Below are positions 52,850 to 60,809 of a DNA stretch of 64,000 nt, in pieces. Source of the DNA: Lachnospiraceae bacterium (GTDB lineage Bacteria > Bacillota > Clostridia > Lachnospirales > Lachnospiraceae); NCBI GenBank assembly GCA_017518185.1, contig JAFWWB010000070.1, positions 1-64,000 of the forward strand. The letters run 5' to 3'. The notes under the pieces were generated by a model. The model was not told the origin of the DNA. It searched no databases and saw nothing but the letters and a program-made list of their open reading frames with translations. How positions within the stretch are numbered: the first letter of the stretch is position 1; every line of letters starts with the position of its first letter. Both the position numbers and the translations under genes were made by a program.

Positions 52850-53692
52850 TCACTGCAGCAGGGACTCGGTCCCTATCTGCTTGAAATTATTTACAAAAAG
52901 CCTCAGCCAGGGTATGTCACCCAGCAGCAGGTTTGAAAACAGCATTGCAATGGCCACTATCACCAGCACCAGACTGATCCAGAACACTATGCCCAGCAGC
53001 CTGTCCTTCCTGGCTCCGAGGAAACGGCCCAGCCTGTAGAACAGTCCTCTCCTGCCCTTGGATACCGCAGCTATGCGCACGTCCCTGTACAGCTCCGTGA
53101 ATTTCGCATAGCTCTGGTTCTCGATCTTTTTCCGCAGGAGAACATAGCTGTCGGCCTTAAGCGTGGCCTTGCTCTCCAGAAGCTTTAAGAGCACCCTGGC
53201 ACAGGCTACCACGCAGTCCTTTTCCTTAACGGAAGGATCCAGCTCCTTTAAGTCCACATCGTAGCTTAAGAAGATGGAGTCGTCCTTATTAAGGTTCAGC
53301 TTCTTCTGCTGGAGCACCAGATAGAGGAAAGGCCAGGGCAGCGCGCTGGTCATGCAGGCAAGGATAACGTTTATGCAGATATCCTCGCAGCGCTCCAGCG
53401 GCATCGCATCTCCCATATAGAACTGCTCCAGTTCCCTGGACTTTCTGTAAGGGAAGACGAAAATGTGCATTCCGTCGGATGCGAAGCTGTCCACCAGGCA
53501 GCTCTCGGCAGCCTCGCTCTTTTCAAAGACAGCGATCAGCTTTCGCACGGTGTCATGGCTGGAAACCTTGAGCACCGTATAGAGGGTAGCTCCCTCCATG
53601 TTCAGATCCCGGCAGATGAGACAGTCACCCACTACCGAATGGTACAGGGTACCCACATCCTCCAGTCTGAGTTTTGAAGATTCCAGTATCAT
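52850..53692 (-). CDS. Kinase-like protein with C-terminal TM segment
   Basis: 280 residues. Residues 1-215 have an order of elements suggestive of a degenerate protein-kinase fold ('TLYTVLKVSSHDTVRKLIAV', 'MHIFVFPYRKSRELEQFYMG', 'PWPFLYLVLQQKKLNLNKDD', 'IFLSYDVDLKEL'), but no catalytic HRD or DFG. A basic stretch and one TM segment (about 233-258) follow, with a short outside tail. This layout (pseudokinase plus TM) recalls EssB/YukC of type VII secretion; the resemblance is structural guesswork. Start and stop overlap or abut neighbours in the operon. Confidence 0.5.
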   Translation of the reverse strand: MILESSKLRLEDVGTLYHSVVGDCLICRDLNMEGATLYTVLKVSSHDTVRKLIAVFEKSEAAESCLVDSFASDGMHIFVFPYRKSRELEQFYMGDAMPLERCEDICINVILACMTSALPWPFLYLVLQQKKLNLNKDDSIFLSYDVDLKELDPSVKEKDCVVACARVLLKLLESKATLKADSYVLLRKKIENQSYAKFTELYRDVRIAAVSKGRRGLFYRLGRFLGARKDRLLGIVFWISLVLVIVAIAMLFSNLLLGDIPWLRLFVNNFKQIGTESLLQ

Positions 53693-55542
53693 TTCAGTCT
53701 GCTCTCCAGATCAAGGACTGCCAGACCGCCGTTCTTCTGATCTGCCGCGGCCTCTTCCATATGTTCCCTTCTCTTAACGATGGCGTATGCGTAAGTGCAT
53801 ATCACCGGTGTATCCGTACAATAGATATGTATCTCGTACACGCCTTCCTTGGCAGGTGCCGTATATATACCGTCCGCGCTGATCTCGCCGCTTCCGGGCG
53901 AAGTGAGCTCGTAGGTTATGCTGCAGGCCTTCATGTTGTTGAACTGCACTCCGAAGAAGTGGCTCTCCTTCGTGCCCATGGTCACGGTGGGAGTCTCGGC
54001 GGATATGCTCCTGTCGTAGAAGTCCTCCTCCAGCTCCAGATCGTTGCCCGTAGGGAACTTCATGGCGACCCAGCGGAAGCTGAGGACCAGATGATCCACG
54101 TTGCCGAGGAGCCTCGCAGCCACCACGAAGCTTCCCTTGTCATTCAGCACCCTGACTGCGGTCTCCACCTTCACCATCTCCTCGTTCCTGGTTGCGAAGA
54201 GGTCGGGATTGCCGTAAATAGTGCTCTTTGCGCTGCCGCCAAGGCTCCTGTCCTCGGAGATATACTCATAGCCTATCTCCACATATACATTGCCCTTTCC
54301 AAGACCATGGGCGATCTCGCCTGAATAGCGGATATCGCCGGGGCGGGCATTCCTGCCCAGAGGTATCTCGAGCACGCCTGTGGCGATCTCGGGCACCTCT
54401 CCCTGGCTGGTGCGGTTCACCGATCCGCCGGACTGGGTGCTCACCACCTCGGTTCCCGCCCCCAGCTCCACGTCCTTGTTGTAATACTCCATATAATGGC
54501 TGCGCAGCAGTTCCTGGGCCGGCGCCGCGATATGCTTGCGGCTTCCGCTCTCCTTAACTTCTTCTATCAGATAACTGGAATCGGTGCGGGCTATCTTTAT
54601 GTCGGCCAGGCGGATCAGGTTCTTCTCACCGCCCATGCTCCGCATCTCCAGGTTCATCCTGCCTATCTCATCGTTCACCAGCTCAAGAGGCGAATCCTTG
54701 GTAAGGCGCAGCTTGCTGGTAAAGCTGGCCACTGCGGTAACTGCCGTATCATTCTCAAAGGCAGACATGGAACCGCTCTTAAGGATTATATTGGTCTCGT
54801 CGCCGGGTACATCCTGCACCTTCACCCAGTAGTCGCGCCTGAACACCTCGCCTCTGCCGAGTCTCAGATCCTCTGCCGCGATCTCCAGGTCCTGGCTGCC
54901 GTCCGCAGTTGCGAACACCGGCATCTCCAGCACTCCTCTTGCGGAGAAGCGCACATCCTCATCCGAAAGCTTCTTTACCGAGAGCACTATGCGGAGGTTC
55001 CTGCCCTTGCTGACTATGGCCGGCATTATGACCTCGGCATGGTAATTCTCGCTCTTGAAGATGGTCTCCCTGAGCAGGAATTCCGTCTGAAGCTCATAAT
55101 CCTTTCTCTTTTCCTTCTTATCCGTAAGGAAGAGCTCGTATCCCTCGCTTACTCTGTTGAACTCATATTCTTTGTCGCTGTCCTTGTGGCTCACGGAATA
55201 GACCGTATGTACCGGTTCCTCCTTAAAGCGCACGCAGAGGGTCGCGGTCTCTCCCTTGATGGTATCGAAGCCCTCGATCGCGGAGAGCTTCCTCACCACA
55301 GAGGAATCCACAACGATCTCCCGGCCCGTGCCGTCGATAGCGACGCCGCTCTCCACCAGTATGGAGAGGTCGTCCAGGGAGAAGACCCCGAGGCCGCAGA
55401 CGATTCCGGCGCCGTACATCAGACTGTTCATGAAACGGTTCTTGTTTATCATGTAGTCCTGTTCGGCCTGGAAATCAGCGGTGGTCAGCATCTTTCCCGG
55501 GTAGTAGCGGTTTCGTTCAAAGGGATACAATTGATTGTTCAT
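53689..55542 (-). CDS. CIS baseplate-associated 'YYPGK' protein with C-terminal Ig-like domain
   Basis: 617 residues, first gene of the long operon; the ATG is preceded by GGAAGGAGCTGACA. The N-terminus 'LYPFERNRYYPGKMLTTADF' and 'QAEQDYMINKNRFMNSLMYG', then 'GAGIVCGLGVF', resembles large hypothetical proteins repeatedly found in eCIS clusters. The middle is beta-rich and poorly defined. About 500-590 looks like an Ig-like (BIG/PKD-type) domain ('SPGSGEISADGIYTAPAKEG', 'YEIHIYCTD'). It is probably an accessory baseplate or surface component; the exact role is unknown. Confidence 0.65.
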   Translation of the reverse strand: MNNQLYPFERNRYYPGKMLTTADFQAEQDYMINKNRFMNSLMYGAGIVCGLGVFSLDDLSILVESGVAIDGTGREIVVDSSVVRKLSAIEGFDTIKGETATLCVRFKEEPVHTVYSVSHKDSDKEYEFNRVSEGYELFLTDKKEKRKDYELQTEFLLRETIFKSENYHAEVIMPAIVSKGRNLRIVLSVKKLSDEDVRFSARGVLEMPVFATADGSQDLEIAAEDLRLGRGEVFRRDYWVKVQDVPGDETNIILKSGSMSAFENDTAVTAVASFTSKLRLTKDSPLELVNDEIGRMNLEMRSMGGEKNLIRLADIKIARTDSSYLIEEVKESGSRKHIAAPAQELLRSHYMEYYNKDVELGAGTEVVSTQSGGSVNRTSQGEVPEIATGVLEIPLGRNARPGDIRYSGEIAHGLGKGNVYVEIGYEYISEDRSLGGSAKSTIYGNPDLFATRNEEMVKVETAVRVLNDKGSFVVAARLLGNVDHLVLSFRWVAMKFPTGNDLELEEDFYDRSISAETPTVTMGTKESHFFGVQFNNMKACSITYELTSPGSGEISADGIYTAPAKEGVYEIHIYCTDTPVICTYAYAIVKRREHMEEAAADQKNGGLAVLDLESRLK

Positions 55543-55598
55543 TGTCAGCTCCTTCCAAAATATGACAGATTACAATCGTGCCAGTTTAATAAAAATAC

Positions 55599-55628
55599 AG
55601 CATATTTTACCACAAGATGAAGTGTTAA
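55599..55628 (-). promoter_or_regulatory. Candidate promoter of the CIS operon
   Basis: On the minus strand TTAACA (55623-55628) and TATGCT (55599-55604) are separated by 18 bases, about 55 bases before the first ATG, in an AT-rich stretch. Other -10-like hexamers (TAAAAT, TGTAAT) lie close by, so the exact promoter is uncertain. No other place upstream of the operon looks better. Confidence 0.35.
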
Positions 55629-55811
55629 GTAAACCACTTTTTGTAAATATCACACAAATTATCTGCTTTTCGTCGGTTTACATATTTCTGAAAAGTGGCA
55701 GCCGGCACAGGGGGCTTTTCCCTTATATGACCGGAGTATATCACCCCCTGTCCAACAAATGTCCAACAAATCAGGGCATTTTGCCCTTTTTTTTCTGCTA
55801 TTTTACCTTCC
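55629..55811. other. Structured intergenic region with inverted repeat, direct repeat and plus-strand terminator
   Basis: No gene is supported. A perfect 8-base inverted repeat ACAGGGGG (55707-55714) / CCCCCTGT (55744-55751) encloses 29 bases. It is followed by two abutting direct repeats TGTCCAACAAA (55749-55759 and 55760-55770). AGGGCA-TTT-TGCCCT plus eight T (55773-55794) is an intrinsic terminator on the plus strand, although no plus-strand gene precedes it, so a short plus-strand RNA is possible. It separates the kinase-like giants from the CIS operon. Confidence 0.6.
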
Positions 55812-58800
55812 TTAATCCTTTCCGATCATCTCAGAGCCCTTCTTAATATCCTTTTCTTCCTCCTCCATCTCATCTTCGCTGCCGTCATAGCTGTCATCGT
55901 CCTTATCTGAGTCTTTGATCTCTTCCTTTATCTCCTCCCCGGCCTTCTCCTTTACCTCTTTCCCGGGCGCTGCCTTGGCTTTTTCTTTATCATCCTGCAC
56001 GGGCTGTTCCGGCTGTTCCTGCCGCCTGACTCCGTTCTGTTCCTCCAGGCGCCTCAGCTCTTCAGCCTCTTCCCTTCTCCTCTTTTCAGCCTCAAGCCTC
56101 TGCTTCCGTTCTCGCTCTGCCTTACGCTGGGCCTTGGCCCTTCCTTCGGATTTATAGATCCTGTATCCCAGGCTCCCGCCTACACGCCACGCCGTCTTCG
56201 CCAGCAGCCAGGGATCGCTGAAGATATTTCCCATGACCTTTATGAAGTCGTTCTTTTTGTATTTGGTTGCCTCCTCATTGATGACGGGCTCTGTCTGGAG
56301 CTTCAGCATGCGCGTTGCCACCGGCATATAGAGATCCATGAACTCCTTACGGGCGTTTTCTTTTTTCTCCCGGTCCTCTTTCGTGGCAGCCTCTGCATTC
56401 TTCTCTACTTCACGCATCCTGTCATAAGCATCCTTCAGCTGCTGCCCCTGGGTCTTATCCGCGAACATTTCCGCAAGCTCGGCCTTTATCTTTTCATCCT
56501 TCCGGGCAGCCGCTTCGGCATCCAGCCCCTCAAGGCTCAGGTTCTCCAGGACCTGCCGGTAAAAGCTCTTTTCTGATTTCCCCATGAGCCTGTCCAGTTC
56601 TTCAAGCTTATCATAGACCTCGAGAGCCACCGTATCCTTCTTACGTTTTTCCGCCGACTTCCATTTTTCCGTCAGGTTCATCAGCTCTGCGGTCTTGGCA
56701 AACTCATCTTTTGACCTCTGCATAAAGCCTGCCAGATCATCCAGTGCGCGTATATCCCCGCCCTTTCCCGCCTTCAGGATATCATCAAAGCTTTTTCCGT
56801 TATAGGCGCGATTGTCCACATATTTTTTGAACGCTTCAAATACTATCTTGCCCCTGATCTCCGCCTCAATACGCTCCATGGCATTTTTTATCTCCGCAGC
56901 CCGCGCGTCTCCCTCCTCCGGCAGCTTTGCCTTCTCGTCATTGATCATTTTGATGATCCCGCCAAAGGGGAACATCTTTGCCTGGAGATAATAGTTGCTT
57001 TTGTACAGATCAAGATAGTCGTTCATGAACATGGTCTTCGCAGTCAGCTCCATGGTCAGGACATTATGATCGCTCAGCACATTCATGAAGCTCGACTTTC
57101 TGTCCTTGCCGATGTTATCCATTTCCTGTTTCCAGAACAGCGCGTATTTGGGGTTCAGGAGATTGACCGACGCCATTTCATGGACCTTCTTTGCCATAAG
57201 CAGCCTGGGGTTCACATAGTTTTCCCCGCTGACGCTCATCCCTCCCATATCCTGTATGGCCTTCTTAAGGGTCTTCAGCTTCCCGTTCATTTCATCAACG
57301 GTGTTCATAAGGCGCAGCTGTCCCTGGGAAAACTGATATATCTCGGGCGGGACCTTTACCCCCAGCTCCTGCGCCTTTAAGAAGCAGGCCATTATACGCT
57401 GTCCGGTCTGCTCGGTGTTACCCATATTGAGTATCCTTGCGAAGGCCCTTCCCAGCTGTTCCTTCTTCTGCGGGGTATAGAAGCTCCTGAACTGCTCATC
57501 GTTCTTATCCAGCAGCTCATCGAAGGCCTGGGTGAACAGCTCCCCGTCACCGGTGGAAGCGGCCGCCAGCATGGCGGAGATCCACTTCTGATGCTTCGGG
57601 GTAAGCTTCACGGAGTTACCGAAATCTATGACTGTGACCTTTTCATCGGTAACCATTATATTTCCCGCATGAAGATCGGCATGATAGAAGCCGCCCTTCA
57701 TCATGCCCTCCTTTACCCATATGCTGCATAGCTTGCACACATGATCCCTGCGCTTTTCAAGCCGCCTGAGCTCTCCCATCAGCTCATCGATGCTTCCCTG
57801 TAGCCTGCCCGCGTTCTCCGGCGTAAGGGTCAGCTTATGGTCATTCGCGACCCTGAAACGGCCGTGGATCTCCGCGATCTTTTTGTCTATATCCTCAAGA
57901 TAACGGTCTATGGTTGTGCCCTCGGCCTTTTCACCGACCAGGAAATCCTGTCCGGCCTCGACATCATGGATCATCTTCATGCTGGTGACTTCCGCTTCCT
58001 GGCCCTCGTAGATCTTTCCGGCATCCACGTTCCTGCTCTCTATGGTGAGGTCCAGCTCCTTCTCATAGCCTTCGATCTGGCCCTCGAAGGTCTTCAGCAT
58101 CCCGCCGGTATCATCCGTCTGCTCCGCGTATACGCGCATGATGCGTTTTTCCCTCTCCATGCGGTTTTTGGCATCGGGACGGAGTATCTTTATGCACACG
58201 TCCTTCCCCTGCCGGTATTTTTTCCCGTATATCCTGCAGAGGAAGGCCTGGCCCACGGATGCCGCCCCCAGGGGCCGCACTATCTCGATCCTGCTGATAG
58301 CCCTGTGGGAGCGCTCCACTATGCTGTTCATAACATCCTTAACATATTCATCCGGAATGGGGAGCAGATTTGACTTCATGTCCTTTACTGCAACGAGCAT
58401 CGAAGCCGGCATATCTCCAAGGGGGACCCCCTGCATCACCTTCTGCATCAGCGGGCCGGCGCCCTTCAGTATACCGCCCAGTACTGCTCCGGCCACCTCA
58501 CGGTTCCTGTATTCCTTCTTGAACTTATCTATCAGCAGCCTTTCATCCTTCGAAATGACCTTCCTGTCCTTAAAGAACCTGTCCGCATGGTACGGCTTCT
58601 CTCTGAGAAGGCCGTCTATTGCCTCCTCATCCGTAAGCTCATAGGCCCGCTTCGGCTTGACTGAGCGTATCATGGAAGCCAGCATGCAGCGCTTGTCCAT
58701 GATATCGGAATCCTTAAAATACCCCTTGAAGATCAGCTTGTTAAAACGTCCCTGCCCCTTCTTCCCTTTGACCAGGGATTCCATCATCTTATCAAGTGTC

Positions 58801-60791
58801 TTCGGCTCTTTCTCCTCCTCTTCCAGCTGATCCTGCACCTGCGCAGCCCCCTCGGGCATGCCTCCCCGGACATTCTGCTTTCTTTCCTCCTTATCCTCTC
58901 CGTAGATCTCGTCCGCCTGCTCGCTGACCATCTCCTGGAGCTCCTCGCAGATGGTATTGACCATTTCATCCAGGTTAACGGCCAGTTTTTCGAAATCCTC
59001 CTTATACTGGGCATAGATCGGAAGCAGATTTTCGCCGCTGAAAACAGAGGAAAGCACAAAGTCCGGCATAAGCCTCAGAAAACCGACTATCGGAGCATTC
59101 TGGATCTTTCCGATCTCTTCCTTAACATAGAGGCTGAGGCTCCTCCCGTCCTTCATCTTCACATCCGGGAAAGGGATCTTTTCCAGGAATTCGTTCACAT
59201 AGTCGGGATCCTTGATGAAAGCGGATATGGCTTCCGTATGCCGCCCCATCCTCCTGCGGAGCGCCTCGCCCTTTGACACCTTCTCTCCGGTGGTCCTGTC
59301 GGCAGAAAAGCTCTGTGAGTCGGAGATCATGTCCGCAAAGAGCTTCACCATCAGCTCCTCTTCATAATTCCAGTCTTTTTCCGTCTCCGGGGCAGCCTCA
59401 TCCCAGCGGTCGTGCTTCTCCGGCATCCGGACCGCATTTTTTTCATGTTCTTTGTGATAGCTGCGGCTTTTCTGGGCTTTTGCCGTGTTTATATTGGTAA
59501 GAGCCTGATCTGCGTATTCATTTATCCTGTCAAGCACTTCTTTTTTTGTATTCAGTATCAGGCCCGAGCTTACCGTCAGAGCCAGGTTCCGGAGCTTCTC
59601 CGCCGGGATATTGTCAAGAGAGGGCAGCTCCACACCTGTCGTTTCCCTAAGATACTCGCAGACCTGCTGCCTTCTGAACTCATATTCACCGCTGCCTTCC
59701 TCATACTTCGAAAAGTCCATGCGCAGGAAGAAGTCCTTCATGTTGTCATTGCCGTAGTACTGCTGGTTCCTCACCATGTCCATTTCCATACGGTCCAGGA
59801 GGGTGGGGATGCTGCAGGGGAGCTTATATTCCCTTTTCCCGTCAAGAATGCTCACGCTGTTGTCACTGCGCTGCAGAAGGCGGAGCCTGACCCCCATGAT
59901 GGTGACGTTCCTCACAGCCACCGTATCCTGTGGGATGGTACGGAGCTCCTCCATGACCTGAAGGGCAGACTTAACGAGACCCGGACGCTCCTTCTTTTTG
60001 GCCGCCGCGATCCTGTCCGAGAGCTTATAGTCCTCCCCGAACATCTCCGCTATCCCCTGTATCTCCCTGCTCATATCCGAAAGGCTGCATTCCCGGGCAG
60101 GCGCGGTCCTGTCCAGGGCATTATGCTGCGCTTCCGCATCCGCGGTCCTGTCCATGCCCATGTGGGTCTCCAGTGAGTAGGCCATGGAAAGGTCGTAGTC
60201 ATTACTGCCGCCGGCGCGCTCAATGGCAGCCCTCCGTATGAGCACCATCCTGTCTATCTGGTAACGTACAGCCGCATAATACTCGCGTACAACCTTCTTG
60301 CGCCTGTTCTCACGCTTTTTGGGATTCTTGATATAAGCTTCGCAGGAAGCGGCAACAAGCTGGAGGTTAAGATCCAGCTCGTCGAATATCTCATTATCCA
60401 TCATGGAATGGCGTTCGCTGTCCAGAAAATCGTCCAGACGGCGGGCATACCTCTTTATCTCCTGCATCTCGACGGAATCGGAGCCCCCAAGGTCCTGGAG
60501 CATGGTTTTCGCACCCTCCAGGCGGATCTGCTCAAGACGTTTGACGTTCTCGGAGCTCAGTTTAAGATCCCTCGTGGTCTCTTCACTGCCCAGGAGACGT
60601 GCCAGCCTGTCCGCATTCTCCCTGGCGCTCTGCACGCTCATGCCCTCGCTTCTGTAGCCCTCAGCCAGAAAAACATCCTTTGCGGCCACGTTCTCATCAT
60701 GCAGCCGCTTTTTTGCCTCCTTCTTCCTGTTATCCAGCTCAATGTAATCCTGCCTGTGGGCATAAAGTGTAAAGGTGGTATTGTTTTCCAT
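55812..60791 (-). CDS. Giant protein (1659 aa) with embedded UbiB/ADCK-type atypical kinase domain
   Basis: Residues 1-740 are mainly helical and unrecognised. About 765-1100 is a UbiB/ABC1 kinase domain: 'VRPLGAASVGQAF' (840-850) as the Ala-rich nucleotide loop, 'VCIKILRP' (K868), 'ELDLTIESRN' (about 912-921), 'GGFYHADLHAGNIMV' (D1039, N1044) and 'VTVIDFG' (D1056). The C-terminus (about 1480-1659) has 'LLAKTAWRVGGSLGYRIYKS' and a long charged tail of Lys/Glu/Asp. No signal peptide or TM. UbiB proteins are usually about 550 aa and act in quinone/lipid biology; this size and setting suggest an injected effector or a dedicated CIS factor. Paralogous to the upstream gene. Confidence 0.7.
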   Translation of the reverse strand: MENNTTFTLYAHRQDYIELDNRKKEAKKRLHDENVAAKDVFLAEGYRSEGMSVQSARENADRLARLLGSEETTRDLKLSSENVKRLEQIRLEGAKTMLQDLGGSDSVEMQEIKRYARRLDDFLDSERHSMMDNEIFDELDLNLQLVAASCEAYIKNPKKRENRRKKVVREYYAAVRYQIDRMVLIRRAAIERAGGSNDYDLSMAYSLETHMGMDRTADAEAQHNALDRTAPARECSLSDMSREIQGIAEMFGEDYKLSDRIAAAKKKERPGLVKSALQVMEELRTIPQDTVAVRNVTIMGVRLRLLQRSDNSVSILDGKREYKLPCSIPTLLDRMEMDMVRNQQYYGNDNMKDFFLRMDFSKYEEGSGEYEFRRQQVCEYLRETTGVELPSLDNIPAEKLRNLALTVSSGLILNTKKEVLDRINEYADQALTNINTAKAQKSRSYHKEHEKNAVRMPEKHDRWDEAAPETEKDWNYEEELMVKLFADMISDSQSFSADRTTGEKVSKGEALRRRMGRHTEAISAFIKDPDYVNEFLEKIPFPDVKMKDGRSLSLYVKEEIGKIQNAPIVGFLRLMPDFVLSSVFSGENLLPIYAQYKEDFEKLAVNLDEMVNTICEELQEMVSEQADEIYGEDKEERKQNVRGGMPEGAAQVQDQLEEEEKEPKTLDKMMESLVKGKKGQGRFNKLIFKGYFKDSDIMDKRCMLASMIRSVKPKRAYELTDEEAIDGLLREKPYHADRFFKDRKVISKDERLLIDKFKKEYRNREVAGAVLGGILKGAGPLMQKVMQGVPLGDMPASMLVAVKDMKSNLLPIPDEYVKDVMNSIVERSHRAISRIEIVRPLGAASVGQAFLCRIYGKKYRQGKDVCIKILRPDAKNRMEREKRIMRVYAEQTDDTGGMLKTFEGQIEGYEKELDLTIESRNVDAGKIYEGQEAEVTSMKMIHDVEAGQDFLVGEKAEGTTIDRYLEDIDKKIAEIHGRFRVANDHKLTLTPENAGRLQGSIDELMGELRRLEKRRDHVCKLCSIWVKEGMMKGGFYHADLHAGNIMVTDEKVTVIDFGNSVKLTPKHQKWISAMLAAASTGDGELFTQAFDELLDKNDEQFRSFYTPQKKEQLGRAFARILNMGNTEQTGQRIMACFLKAQELGVKVPPEIYQFSQGQLRLMNTVDEMNGKLKTLKKAIQDMGGMSVSGENYVNPRLLMAKKVHEMASVNLLNPKYALFWKQEMDNIGKDRKSSFMNVLSDHNVLTMELTAKTMFMNDYLDLYKSNYYLQAKMFPFGGIIKMINDEKAKLPEEGDARAAEIKNAMERIEAEIRGKIVFEAFKKYVDNRAYNGKSFDDILKAGKGGDIRALDDLAGFMQRSKDEFAKTAELMNLTEKWKSAEKRKKDTVALEVYDKLEELDRLMGKSEKSFYRQVLENLSLEGLDAEAAARKDEKIKAELAEMFADKTQGQQLKDAYDRMREVEKNAEAATKEDREKKENARKEFMDLYMPVATRMLKLQTEPVINEEATKYKKNDFIKVMGNIFSDPWLLAKTAWRVGGSLGYRIYKSEGRAKAQRKAERERKQRLEAEKRRREEAEELRRLEEQNGVRRQEQPEQPVQDDKEKAKAAPGKEVKEKAGEEIKEEIKDSDKDDDSYDGSEDEMEEEEKDIKKGSEMIGKD

Positions 60792-60809
60792 CGCTCCCCT
60801 CCATATGGA

